Assembly (NCBI RefSeq): GCF_030264275.1
Contig: NZ_CP127165.1
Coordinates: 360,001 to 424,000 of the forward strand
Reading direction: 5' to 3'
Origin: Marivivens sp. LCG002
Lineage (GTDB): Bacteria > Pseudomonadota > Alphaproteobacteria > Rhodobacterales > Rhodobacteraceae
Length of the DNA: 64,000 nucleotides
This document shows positions 18,595 through 26,886 of this stretch, piece after piece. Numbering within the stretch: position 1 is the stretch's first letter; the number at the start of each line of letters is the position of its first letter. The notes beneath the pieces were generated by a model. It searched no databases and was not told the origin of the DNA. It worked only from the letters and a program-made list of their open reading frames with translations. The position numbers and the translations under genes were made by a program.

Positions 18595-19815
18595 ATGAGT
18601 GACAAGATCATCATTGCAGGCGGCGGTATCGGCGGCCTTGCGACAGCCATCGGCCTTGCGCAAAAGGGCATCGGCTCCATTGTTCTGGAAAAGGCCGCCC
18701 AGCTTGGCGAAATCGGCGCGGGAATCCAGCTTGGCCCGAATGCCTTTCATGCCTTTGATTACCTCGGGGTCGGCGATCAGGCGCGCGCTATGGCGGTCTA
18801 TATCGACAACCTGCGCCTGATGGATGCGATTTCGGGGGACGAGATCACCCGTATCCCGCTTGATGACGCGTTCCGCGCGCGGTTCAAAAACCCCTATGCC
18901 GTCGTCCATCGCGGCGATCTTCACGGGGTGTTCCTCAAGGCCTGTGTCGCGCATCCGCTCATCAACTTGCGGACCAATTCTGCGGTCGAGAGCTATGATC
19001 AGGACGGCGCTTCGGTCACTGTCACCCTTTCGAGCGGGGAAAAAGTCGTGGGTCGTGCTCTGATCGGGGCCGATGGGCTCTGGTCGAACATCCGCAAACA
19101 GCTCGTCGGGGACGGCATGCCGCGTGTGTCGGGGCACACGACCTATCGGTCGGTGATTCCCACCGAAGAGATGCCCGAAGACCTTCGGTGGAATGCGGCG
19201 ACCCTTTGGGCGGGTCCAAAGTGTCATATTGTGCATTACCCGCTTTCGGGTTGGAAGGTGTTCAATCTGGTCGTGACATACCACAATGACGCCCCCGAAC
19301 CGGTGGCAGGAAAGCCCGTTTCCCATGACGAAGTTCGTAAGGGATTTGAACACGTTAACCCCGTTGCGCGGCAGATCATCGAGAAGGGCAAGGACTGGAA
19401 GCTTTGGGTGCTGTGCGACCGTGATCCAGTGTCCAATTGGGTCGATGGTCGGGTGGCTCTTTTAGGGGATGCCGCACATCCAATGTTGCAATATTTTGCA
19501 CAAGGTGCTTGTATGGCGATGGAGGACGCCGTCTGTCTGTCTGCGGAGCTTGATGCCGCGCCGGACGATCTCGAGGGAGCTCTGCAACGCTATAACGCAC
19601 GCCGTCGTTTGCGCACGGCTCGGGTTCAGCTGCAGTCTCGCGAAATCGGCCAGCACGTCTATCACCCTGCGGGTGCGCATGCGGAGCTACGGAATGCTGT
19701 TATGAACAGCCGCAGTGCGGAGGAATGGTACGACCAGATCGATTGGCTCTATGGTTCCACGGGACTCGAGGGGGCTGTTTCAGCGGAAACCCGAAAACGT
19801 CCGATGTTCACATAA
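18595..19815 (+). CDS. 3-Hydroxybenzoate 6-hydroxylase-like FAD monooxygenase
   Basis: A 406-residue flavoprotein hydroxylase. It has the Rossmann motif GGGIGGLATAIGLAQKG (about residues 9-25), the DG-type motif IGADGLWSNIRK and the second FAD motif LLGDAAHPMLQYFAQGA. Length, motifs and placement at the end of the gentisate operon support conversion of 3-hydroxybenzoate to gentisate with NADH. A salicylate 5-hydroxylase is a different, multicomponent type, so 3-hydroxybenzoate is the likely entry substrate. Confidence 0.85.
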   Translation: MSDKIIIAGGGIGGLATAIGLAQKGIGSIVLEKAAQLGEIGAGIQLGPNAFHAFDYLGVGDQARAMAVYIDNLRLMDAISGDEITRIPLDDAFRARFKNPYAVVHRGDLHGVFLKACVAHPLINLRTNSAVESYDQDGASVTVTLSSGEKVVGRALIGADGLWSNIRKQLVGDGMPRVSGHTTYRSVIPTEEMPEDLRWNAATLWAGPKCHIVHYPLSGWKVFNLVVTYHNDAPEPVAGKPVSHDEVRKGFEHVNPVARQIIEKGKDWKLWVLCDRDPVSNWVDGRVALLGDAAHPMLQYFAQGACMAMEDAVCLSAELDAAPDDLEGALQRYNARRRLRTARVQLQSREIGQHVYHPAGAHAELRNAVMNSRSAEEWYDQIDWLYGSTGLEGAVSAETRKRPMFT

Positions 19816-19830
19816 AAGTTGATGACAGGT

Positions 19831-19856
19831 CATAACAGTTATGTAGTATACCTAAT
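19831..19856. promoter_or_regulatory. Degenerate copy of the MarR palindrome before the TRAP operon
   Basis: CATAACAGTTATG followed by TAGTATACCTAAT matches 20 of 26 positions of the centre and right half of the palindrome at 23043-23085 (core ACATAAT-C-ATTATGT, flank GGATACCTATT). It starts 15 bp after the hydroxylase stop and 176 bp before dctP. This suggests control by the same regulator, most simply the MarR protein encoded at 24634-25110. Confidence 0.5.
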
Positions 19857-19965
19857 ATAAACGAGGGGCCGCAGGTTGTGTTGCGGGTTATACTCTCGGG
19901 ATTTTAGGGTTCTACCACATTCTGGTTCGGGGGCGAAAGGTCCCGCACCGAAAACGAATAAATGA

Positions 19966-19985
19966 AGCACCTGAAAACAGGTGCT
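19966..19985 (+). other. Hairpin in the dctP 5' untranslated region
   Basis: AGCACCTG-AAAA-CAGGTGCT is a perfect 8-bp stem with a tetraloop, ending 7 nt before the AGGGAGGA ribosome site of dctP. It lacks a T-tract, so it is more likely a 5' mRNA stabiliser or translation element than a terminator of the upstream operon. Confidence 0.5.
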
Positions 19986-20006
19986 GGTCAATAGGGAGGA
20001 GACCAC

Positions 20007-21053
20007 ATGACCATCACGCGTAAGAGCTTTCTCAAGACTGCTATGGCTTCGGCCATTGCGCTTGGTATTTCCGCAACTGCGTCCTTCGCTCAGGAAGTGA
20101 CGCTTCGCCTGCACCAGTTCCTTCCCGCTCAGGCCAACGTGCCTGTGCAGGTTCTCGACGTTTGGGCCGATAAAGTCGAGGCTGACTCGAATGGCCGTAT
20201 CAAGGTAGAGCGTTACGCTGCCATGTCTCTCGGCGGCACCCCGCCCGAGCTGATGGATCAGGCGATCGACGGCGTTGCCGATATCGTTTGGACCGTTGTC
20301 GGCTATACCCCCGGCCGTTTCCCGTCGACCGAAGTCTTTGAACTTCCCTTCATGGTGGCCGATGCCCGTGCGGCGTCCTATGCCTATTGGAAGATGTTCG
20401 AAACCCACATGAAGGACACCGAGTTCAAGGATGTCCACATCCTGGGAACCTGGGTTCATGGTCCTGGCATGTTCCACACCAACGCACCCGTTACCAAGCC
20501 TTCCGACCTTCAGGGTATGAAGATCCGCGGCGGTTCGCGTCTTGTGAACCAGCTTCTCGAGCTCGTCGGTGCGACGCCGGTCGGCATGCCCGTTCCTGCC
20601 GTATCCGAAGCGCTCTCCAAGGGTGTTCTCGACGGCACCACTATTCCGTGGGAAGTCACCACCTCGCTCAAAGTGCCCGAGCTTGTGAAGAACCACACCG
20701 AATTCGAAGGCCCCGCGCTTTACAACCTCACCTTCGTTCTGGCGATGAACAACGACACCTACGCAGGTCTTCCCGATGACCTCAAAGCCGTGATCGATCA
20801 GAACTCGGGTCTCGACTTCTCGATCTTTGCGGGCGGCACGCAGTCGGACGCAGACGGTCCCGCGCGCCAGATCGCTGTCGATCTCGGCAACAACATCATC
20901 ACCGTTGCCGAAACCGACACGGGCGAGTGGCGTGATCTTGTGACCCCGATCTACGAAAGCTGGGTCGAGGATATGAAAGGCAAAGGTATCGACGGTCAGG
21001 CTCTGATCGACGAAGCACGCGCTCTGATGGCTGAGTACGAAGCCAACAACTAA
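20007..21053 (+). CDS. dctP: TRAP transporter periplasmic binding protein (DctP family)
   Basis: A 348-residue solute receptor with a signal peptide (MTITRKSFLKTAMASAIALG, cleavage after SFA) and the DctP fold, including LQGMKIRGGSRLVNQLLELVGATPVGMP-type ligand-loop residues around 170-195. It captures an organic acid in the periplasm for the membrane subunits encoded next. The substrate is not known; the operator shared with the downstream hydroxycinnamate-type operon and the adjoining 3-hydroxybenzoate operon make an aromatic carboxylate likely. Confidence 0.9.
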   Translation: MTITRKSFLKTAMASAIALGISATASFAQEVTLRLHQFLPAQANVPVQVLDVWADKVEADSNGRIKVERYAAMSLGGTPPELMDQAIDGVADIVWTVVGYTPGRFPSTEVFELPFMVADARAASYAYWKMFETHMKDTEFKDVHILGTWVHGPGMFHTNAPVTKPSDLQGMKIRGGSRLVNQLLELVGATPVGMPVPAVSEALSKGVLDGTTIPWEVTTSLKVPELVKNHTEFEGPALYNLTFVLAMNNDTYAGLPDDLKAVIDQNSGLDFSIFAGGTQSDADGPARQIAVDLGNNIITVAETDTGEWRDLVTPIYESWVEDMKGKGIDGQALIDEARALMAEYEANN

Positions 21054-21061
21054 ACCCCGAC

Positions 21062-21097
21062 AAAGGGCCGTCCCGAGTGATCGAGATGGCCCTTTTT
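21062..21097 (+). terminator. Intercistronic hairpin with T-tract after dctP
   Basis: AAAGGGCC (21062-21069) pairs with GGCCCTTT (21088-21095), followed by further Ts. As the only such element between receptor and membrane subunits it is probably a partial terminator, giving more receptor mRNA than transporter mRNA. Confidence 0.6.
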
Positions 21098-21129
21098 CTC
21101 GGTTCGGATCCCAAGGAAAAGCTGAGCAC

Positions 21130-21714
21130 ATGAAACGTTTCATGATGGGTTTGGCGCATGTGTTCGCTCTCATTGGCGGGGCAGCACTTTCGGCCATGAT
21201 CCTTATTGTTTGTCTCTCGATCATCGGTCGGACGGGTGCCACGATCATGCACTCCGACTTCATGCAGACCTATGCCTCGGGGTTCGCGACCTGGTCGCTC
21301 GAAGCAGGCCTTGGTCCAGTGAATGGGGACTATGAAATCGTCGAGGCTCTGATGGCCTTTGCGATATTTGCCTTCATTCCTCTGACGCAGGCTACCTCTG
21401 GTCACGCGACAGTGGACATTCTGACGAATGCCCTGCCGCCCGTTGTCCAGCGCTGGCTTGCCGCTTTGATCGAGGTGGTTTTCGCGATCACCCTCGTGAT
21501 CATCGCTTGGAAACTTTATGACGGCACGGTTTCGAAGCATCGTTCGGGCGGAACGACCCTGTTGCTCCAGTTTCCCCTTTGGTGGGCCTATGCAGGGGCG
21601 CTCGTCGGTGCGGTCGCATCGGCCATCGTCGCCGTCTACATGGGAGTTGTCCGTGTGGTCGAGGCCATCACCGATACCGTAATCGTCGAAGCCGGCGGAG
21701 GAGCAGACCATTGA
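21130..21714 (+). CDS. dctQ: TRAP transporter small membrane subunit (DctQ family)
   Basis: A 194-residue integral membrane protein with four hydrophobic segments (about 8-35, 72-92, 108-132, 148-175), the DctQ layout. It forms the transport unit with the large subunit. It is longer than the usual 160-180 residues owing to the loop between segments 1 and 2. The start follows AAGGAAAAGCTGAGC weakly. The stop overlaps the next start by TTGA. Confidence 0.88.
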   Translation: MKRFMMGLAHVFALIGGAALSAMILIVCLSIIGRTGATIMHSDFMQTYASGFATWSLEAGLGPVNGDYEIVEALMAFAIFAFIPLTQATSGHATVDILTNALPPVVQRWLAALIEVVFAITLVIIAWKLYDGTVSKHRSGGTTLLLQFPLWWAYAGALVGAVASAIVAVYMGVVRVVEAITDTVIVEAGGGADH

Positions 21715-23024
21715 CCCCTCTTGAAATCGGACTTTGGTCCTTTCCTGTTCTTATGGCCCTTATCTTCATGCGCGTGCCGATCGGTCTCGCCATGTTCCTC
21801 GCGGGCTTTGTCGGGCTTTCGCTCTTGCCGGGCGGACTGAACGTCGCGCTGGCAAAGCTCAAAACCGAAAGCTACACCACCTTTTCAAGCTATTCGCTGT
21901 CGATTGTGCCGATGTTCCTCTTGATGGGGTATTTCGCCACGCTTGGCGGCATGTCCCAAGCGCTCTTCAAGGCGGCAGAAAGCTGGCTCGGCCACCGCAA
22001 GGGCGGCGTTGCAATGGCCGCGATCGGTGCTTGTGCGGGCTTCGGTTCGATCTGTGGCTCGTCCTTGGCAACTGCTGCCACGATGAGCCGTGTCGCACTG
22101 CCTGAACTCCGCCGCTATGGCTATGCTGGCGGTTTCTCGACCGCTACGCTCGCGGCGGGCGGCACGCTCGGCATCCTGATCCCGCCCTCTGTAGTTCTTG
22201 TGATCTATGCGATCCTCACAGAGCAGAACATCGCCAAGCTCTTTCTTGCGGCGTTCATTCCGGGTCTGCTTGCGGCGCTGGGCTATGTCATCACCATTTC
22301 GATCTATGTCCGCTTGAACCCCGGCTCTGCAGGGGTGCGCGAGCCTGTTCCCTATGCGGAACGTTTCCGCGCGCTCGTCGATGTCTGGCCCGTGCTCCTC
22401 GTTTTTGCGTCTGTGGTGGGCGGCATCTACCTTGGCGTATTCACACCGACCGAAGGTGCTGCCGTCGGTGCGCTGGGCACCGGGATCATCGCCCTCGTCA
22501 ACGGTGGACTGACGATCAAGACGCTTCTCGAAAGCTTTACCGCAACGGCGCGCTCCACCGCGATGATCTTTTTCATCGTTCTCGGCGCGGGCACCTACAA
22601 CAGCTTCCTTGCGCGCACCAATGTGCCGCAAGAGCTATCGAACTGGGTCGTGGCCCAAGGCTTCGCGCCCATCGTCGTGCTGATCATCATCTTGGTCTTT
22701 TACCTTGTGATGGGGTGTCTGATGGACTCGCTCTCGATGATCCTTTTGACGATCCCGATTTTCTATCCTGCAATCAGCGCGATGGACTGGGGCAGTATGA
22801 CGATCGAAGAAGTCTCGATCTGGTTCGGCATCATCGTGCTGATCGTGGTCGAGGTGGGACTCATTACTCCGCCAGTGGGGATGAACCTTTTCATCATCAA
22901 CGCGATGGAAAAGACGACCCCCATGTCCGAGACCTACAAAGCGGTCATGTACTTCGTCGCATCGGACATTGTGCGCGTGATCATCCTTGTGGCTTTCCCC
23001 TCGATCACTCTGTTCTTGCTCTAA
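21711..23024 (+). CDS. dctM: TRAP transporter large membrane subunit (DctM family)
   Basis: A 437-residue Na+-coupled DctM-type permease with about a dozen hydrophobic segments. Family motifs include VPIGLAMFLAGFVGLSLL, GSICGSSLATAATMSRVALP and GGTLGILIPPSVVLVIYAIL (quoted within limits). The start is a TTG at 21711: AGGAG lies 8 nt before it, it overlaps the dctQ TGA, and the protein then has normal length, while the upstream ATG would add an unrelated hydrophilic arm. Confidence 0.9.
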   Translation: MTPLEIGLWSFPVLMALIFMRVPIGLAMFLAGFVGLSLLPGGLNVALAKLKTESYTTFSSYSLSIVPMFLLMGYFATLGGMSQALFKAAESWLGHRKGGVAMAAIGACAGFGSICGSSLATAATMSRVALPELRRYGYAGGFSTATLAAGGTLGILIPPSVVLVIYAILTEQNIAKLFLAAFIPGLLAALGYVITISIYVRLNPGSAGVREPVPYAERFRALVDVWPVLLVFASVVGGIYLGVFTPTEGAAVGALGTGIIALVNGGLTIKTLLESFTATARSTAMIFFIVLGAGTYNSFLARTNVPQELSNWVVAQGFAPIVVLIIILVFYLVMGCLMDSLSMILLTIPIFYPAISAMDWGSMTIEEVSIWFGIIVLIVVEVGLITPPVGMNLFIINAMEKTTPMSETYKAVMYFVASDIVRVIILVAFPSITLFLL

Positions 23025-23042
23025 GCAAAAAAACTTGACTCA

Positions 23043-23085
23043 AAAATAGGTATCCAACATAATCATTATGTCGGATACCTATTTT
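23043..23085. promoter_or_regulatory. 43-bp near-perfect palindrome, MarR-type operator
   Basis: The arms AAAATAGGTATCC-A-ACATAAT and ATTATGT-C-GGATACCTATTTT are symmetric about position 23064 with a single mismatched pair. The palindrome ends 15 bp before the SDR start and probably covers the promoter. Its inner core ACATAAT-C-ATTATGT recurs before dctP. The MarR protein two genes downstream is the obvious ligand. It is too A/T-rich and too early to be a terminator for dctM, although it might contribute. Confidence 0.65.
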
Positions 23086-23099
23086 CTTGAGGGTCAACC

Positions 23100-23861
23100 A
23101 TGGACATCAACGGTGTTTCTGCGGTCGTAACGGGCGGCGCCAGTGGGCTTGGCGCAGCAACGGCACGCAAGCTTGCAAGCCAAGGCGCCAAGGTGGCGAT
23201 CCTCGATTTTGACCTCGAACGCGCGCAATCCGTCGCCCAAGAGATCGACGGCTACGCGGTCAAGGTTGATGTGGGTGACGCCGCCAGTGTCGAGGCAGCC
23301 ATCGCAGGGGTCGTGGCCGCCATCGGTGCTCCGCGCGTCATTATCAATTGCGCAGGTATAGGCACCGCCGCCCGCATGGTCGGGCGCGAAGGCAAGCTTT
23401 CGGTCGATCTTTTCGAGCGAACGATCCGCGTGAACTTGGTCGGTACCTATAACGTTATGTCCTATGCGACCCGAGCGATGCTCGACCTCCCCGTCATGGA
23501 GGGGGGTGAGCGCGGTGTCATCGTGAATACGGCCTCTGCCGCCTATCAGGACGGTCAACTTGGTCAGTCGGCCTATTCGGCGTCCAAGGGCGGGATCGCG
23601 TCGATGTGTCTGCCTCTTGCCCGAGAGTTGGCCCAATCCGCTGTCCGCGTCATGGCGATCGCACCGGGACTTTTCGAGACACCGATGATGGAGACCCTTC
23701 CGCAGGAGGTGACCGAGGCGATTGTGCGCAATATTCCCCACCCCGCGCGTCTCGGCTTTGCCGAAGAATTCGCCCTTCTGGCCAGCCAGATCATCGCCAA
23801 CCCCTATCTCAATGGCGAGGTGATCCGTCTTGACGGGGCAACCCGCCTCCCGCCGCGCTAA
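23100..23861 (+). CDS. Short-chain dehydrogenase, likely 3-hydroxyacyl-CoA dehydrogenase (HSD10-like)
   Basis: A 253-residue classical SDR: cofactor motif TGGASGLGAATARKLA (residues about 10-25), NCAG at about 84-87, and the Ser-Tyr-Lys active site in NTASAAYQDG and YSASKGG. The insert and the MAIAPGLFETPMM segment resemble type-2 3-hydroxyacyl-CoA dehydrogenases. In this operon it would oxidise the 3-hydroxy intermediate made by the hydratase from a hydroxycinnamoyl-CoA. The start at 23100 has GAGG just before it. Confidence 0.8.
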   Translation: MDINGVSAVVTGGASGLGAATARKLASQGAKVAILDFDLERAQSVAQEIDGYAVKVDVGDAASVEAAIAGVVAAIGAPRVIINCAGIGTAARMVGREGKLSVDLFERTIRVNLVGTYNVMSYATRAMLDLPVMEGGERGVIVNTASAAYQDGQLGQSAYSASKGGIASMCLPLARELAQSAVRVMAIAPGLFETPMMETLPQEVTEAIVRNIPHPARLGFAEEFALLASQIIANPYLNGEVIRLDGATRLPPR

Positions 23862-23870
23862 GGAAATCCA

Positions 23871-24632
23871 ATGGCTCTCGTAGATATCGAAATCGACGGC
23901 GGAACTGCTGTCCTTACCATGAACCGCCCCGACAAACGCAATGCGATGTCCGACGATCTTTTGCGCGAGATCGACGCGTTTTTCTCGGCCCCACCCGCTG
24001 AGGTGAAGGTCGTTGTTCTGACGGGAACCGCTGGTCACTTCTGTTCCGGGCTTGATCTGTCCGAGCACAAACAGCGCGATGCCGAAGGCACGATGCGCCA
24101 CTCGCGCGCGTGGCATCAGGTCATGGACCGCATCCAATACGGCGGCCTTCCTGTTGTCTCGGCGATGTTCGGCGCGGTCATCGGCGGTGGGCTCGAGCTT
24201 GCGACGGCGACGCATGTGCGGATCGCCGAGCCTTCGACCATCTTCCAACTTCCCGAAGGACGTCGCGGGATCTTCGTCGGAGGCGGCGCGTCCGTCCGTG
24301 TCGGCCGCATTCTCGGGGCCGACCGCATGATCGAGATGATGCTTACGGGCCGCAAATATGGCGCGGACGAGGGGCTCGGCCTTGGGCTGACGCATTACAG
24401 CGTGGGCGAGGGCGAAGCGCTTCCCATGGCGATGGATCTTGCACGCAAGATCGCGTCGAACGCGCCCTTGTCGAACTATGTGATGATTCAGGCGCTTTCG
24501 CGGATCGAAGATATGTCCAAGGCGGATGGTCTCTTTACGGAAAGCCTCTGCGCTGCGCTCACCCAGACGAGCCCCGATGCGGTCGAGGGGCTCGCCGCAT
24601 TCCTCGAAAAACGCAATCCGACGTTCAGCTGA
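23871..24632 (+). CDS. Enoyl-CoA hydratase/crotonase family protein
   Basis: A 253-residue crotonase. The oxyanion hole segment GTAGHFCSGLDLSEHKQ is clear, and both positions for acid/base glutamates are occupied: GGGLELATA and LPEGRRGIF. This supports a hydratase rather than a mere isomerase. The glycine-rich FVGGGASVRVGRILGADRM is unusual compared with ordinary FadB domains. It lies 9 nt after the SDR and probably hydrates feruloyl- or coumaroyl-CoA; hydratase/lyase activity releasing an aldehyde is an alternative that the adjacent SDR makes less necessary. Confidence 0.8.
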   Translation: MALVDIEIDGGTAVLTMNRPDKRNAMSDDLLREIDAFFSAPPAEVKVVVLTGTAGHFCSGLDLSEHKQRDAEGTMRHSRAWHQVMDRIQYGGLPVVSAMFGAVIGGGLELATATHVRIAEPSTIFQLPEGRRGIFVGGGASVRVGRILGADRMIEMMLTGRKYGADEGLGLGLTHYSVGEGEALPMAMDLARKIASNAPLSNYVMIQALSRIEDMSKADGLFTESLCAALTQTSPDAVEGLAAFLEKRNPTFS

Positions 24633-24633
24633 C

Positions 24634-25110
24634 ATGACAGAACAAGATCAGGGTCTTCGCAAATTCTGCGGCTATAACATCAAACGGGCGTTCAACGTCA
24701 TTCAGGCCGATGTGAACCAAACGCTCGTGCGGTTCGGTCTTCGGCTTGTGACGTGGTCCGCGCTTTCCGTGATCAAGGAAAATCCGGGTCTGCGCCAAAG
24801 CCAACTGGCGGATATCCTTTCTATCGAGCGTCCCAATCTCGTGCTGCTCCTTGACGAGCTGGAACGCGCGGACCTGATCAATCGTGACCGCGATAGCGCC
24901 GACCGCCGCGCCTATTGCCTGAGCCTCACCGACACGGGCGAGGCTCTCTATGCCGAAGCGCTTTTGGCCGTCGAAGCGCATGAAGACCGAATGACCGAAG
25001 GGCTGACCGCCGAGGAACGTGTCGCCCTTATCGCTATGCTTCGGCGTATCGAAGCCAACGGAAAAGCAGGAGGAGAGACGGATGGGACTGGATCGCTATC
25101 AGAAGCATGA
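24634..25110 (+). CDS. MarR-family regulator of the hydroxycinnamate-type operon
   Basis: A 158-residue MarR protein: LRQSQLADILSIERPNLVLL (recognition helix) and the wing RDSADRRAYCLSLTDTG. The ATG at 24634 lies one base after the hydratase stop, and the end overlaps the ligase gene by 29 nt. Regulators of this type (CouR, FerR, HcaR) respond to hydroxycinnamoyl-CoA thioesters made by the ligase, and its place inside the operon suggests autoregulation through the palindrome at 23043-23085. Confidence 0.85.
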   Translation: MTEQDQGLRKFCGYNIKRAFNVIQADVNQTLVRFGLRLVTWSALSVIKENPGLRQSQLADILSIERPNLVLLLDELERADLINRDRDSADRRAYCLSLTDTGEALYAEALLAVEAHEDRMTEGLTAEERVALIAMLRRIEANGKAGGETDGTGSLSEA

Positions 25111-26875
25111 TATCTCGCAGGAAACGCGCCCCGACGGGACGCTTATCCTGACGGCAAATCTCCCGCTTGAACCTGTCGCCGATCGGACGATTGATTGGGT
25201 CGTCGAATGGGCCGCCAAAACGCCCGATGCCGTCATGATTGCCGAGCGGAGCGGCGAGGGTTGGCGCGAAGTCAACTATGCCCAAGGGCTCGAGATGGTC
25301 CGTGCCTTGGCCTCGGCGCTTTTGGCCGAGGGCCTTGGCCCCGATACGCCGATCCTTGTGATTTCGGGAAATTCGGTCAATCACGGCCTTCTTGCGCTCG
25401 CCGCCCAGTATATCGGCGCCCCCATTGTGCCCGTGGCCGAGCAATATGCCCTCATCCCTGCCGCGCGGGTGCAGTTCGACCATATCCAGCGCCTGATCCG
25501 CCCCACGATGGTCTTTGCCGAAGATCCGCGCTTTTTCGATGCGCTTGATCTTCCGCTTTTCGATGACTGTCTCAAGCTGATCGCAAACGGCGACTATCCC
25601 GGAGCGCTCCAGTTCGACACGCTGCTGCGCGGAGTGGATGCGGATATCGAAGCCGCTTTGGCCAAGGTCGGTCCAGATACGGTCGCCAAGATCCTGATGA
25701 CTTCGGGGTCGACCAGCAATCCCAAGGGCGTGCTCACCACCCATCGCATGATGTGCACCAACCAGACGCAGCTTCGCACCGCTCTCCCGTTCCTCAAGGC
25801 CAAACCGCCCAAGATCGTCGACTGGCTCCCTTGGAACCACGTCTTTGGCGGGTCTCATAATTTCAACATGATGCTCGCGAACGGTGGTGCGCTTTATATC
25901 GACAACGGCAAGCCAACTCCTGCGCTGGTCGGAAAAACCATCGAAAATCTCGGGATGATCGCAGGCAACCTCGCATTCAACGTGCCGGTCGGGTTTGCGA
26001 TGCTGCGCGATGCGCTCAAAGCCGATGCCGCGCTGCGCGAGACCTATTTCCGTGACATGGACATGCTCTTTTACGCGGGGGCCTCGCTTCCACAGGATGT
26101 CTGGACCGATCTGGAAGACATGGCCCGCGAAGTGCGCGGCGACGTGCCCCTTTTCACAAGCAGCTGGGGGCTCACGGAAACTGCGCCCGCTTGCCTCATT
26201 CAGCATGAACCGACCGACCGTTCAGGCATCGTCGGCGTGCCGCTGCCTGGTCTGAGCGTCAAACTCATTCCCGATGACGAGATGCGCTGCGAAATCCGCG
26301 TCAAAGGCCCGACGATCATGCCGGGGTATTTCCAGGACCCCGAGAAGACAGCAGAAGCTTTTGATGAAGAAGGATATTTCATCACGGGCGATGCCATGAA
26401 GTTTGTAGATGAGGCCGACATTCAAAAGGGCCTCAAGTTCGACGGACGTATTTCCGAGGACTTCAAACTTCTGACGGGAACATGGGTGCGGGCGGCAAAC
26501 TTGCGTCTTGATCTTCTCAAGAAGCTTGGCTCGCTCGCGCAGGATATCGTGATCACCGGTGCGGATCGCACTCAGATCGGACTTATGATTTTCCCGACAG
26601 ACGCACTTCGCGGCACTGCCGGTGTCGAGGATGCTGACGGGCTTTTGATTGCGCCCGAAGTCGTCGAGAAAATCCGTGCGTGTCTCCACGCCCGTGCCGA
26701 CGAGGGCTCTGCGACCAAGGTCTGGCGCGCCTGTGTGCTCTCCGAGATGCCTTCGATCGCCGAGGGTGAAATCACCGCCAAGGGCAATCTCAACTTCCGC
26801 AAAATCCAAATGCGCCGCGCGGGTCTTGTCGAACGTCTCTACGACGACAACGACCCCGCTGTGATCCACATCTAA
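25082..26875 (+). CDS. Feruloyl-CoA synthetase-like AMP-dependent ligase
   Basis: A 597-residue adenylate-forming acid-CoA ligase. Motifs: TSGSTSNPKGVLTTHRMM (P-loop, about 211-228), SWGLTETAPA (about 367-376), YFITGDAMKF and the C-terminal GEITAKGNLNFRKIQ with the catalytic Lys. The long form with little hinge conservation matches the feruloyl-CoA synthetase subfamily rather than 4-coumarate ligases of plant type. The start at 25082 follows AGGAGGAGAGACG and lies inside the MarR gene end. It would activate a hydroxycinnamic or related aromatic acid; the substrate is inferred from the operon. Confidence 0.8.
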   Translation: MGLDRYQKHDISQETRPDGTLILTANLPLEPVADRTIDWVVEWAAKTPDAVMIAERSGEGWREVNYAQGLEMVRALASALLAEGLGPDTPILVISGNSVNHGLLALAAQYIGAPIVPVAEQYALIPAARVQFDHIQRLIRPTMVFAEDPRFFDALDLPLFDDCLKLIANGDYPGALQFDTLLRGVDADIEAALAKVGPDTVAKILMTSGSTSNPKGVLTTHRMMCTNQTQLRTALPFLKAKPPKIVDWLPWNHVFGGSHNFNMMLANGGALYIDNGKPTPALVGKTIENLGMIAGNLAFNVPVGFAMLRDALKADAALRETYFRDMDMLFYAGASLPQDVWTDLEDMAREVRGDVPLFTSSWGLTETAPACLIQHEPTDRSGIVGVPLPGLSVKLIPDDEMRCEIRVKGPTIMPGYFQDPEKTAEAFDEEGYFITGDAMKFVDEADIQKGLKFDGRISEDFKLLTGTWVRAANLRLDLLKKLGSLAQDIVITGADRTQIGLMIFPTDALRGTAGVEDADGLLIAPEVVEKIRACLHARADEGSATKVWRACVLSEMPSIAEGEITAKGNLNFRKIQMRRAGLVERLYDDNDPAVIHI

Positions 26876-26886
26876 GGAGAAATCCC

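Noticed and set aside
17803-19353. A 516-codon reverse open frame opposite the maleylpyruvate isomerase and hydroxylase genes
   Set aside because: It spans two forward genes with clear motifs and has no ribosome site; a codon-bias shadow.
23094-24635. A 513-codon reverse open frame opposite the SDR and hydratase genes
   Set aside because: It mirrors two well-recognised enzymes, has no known motif and follows from the GC-rich third positions of the forward genes.
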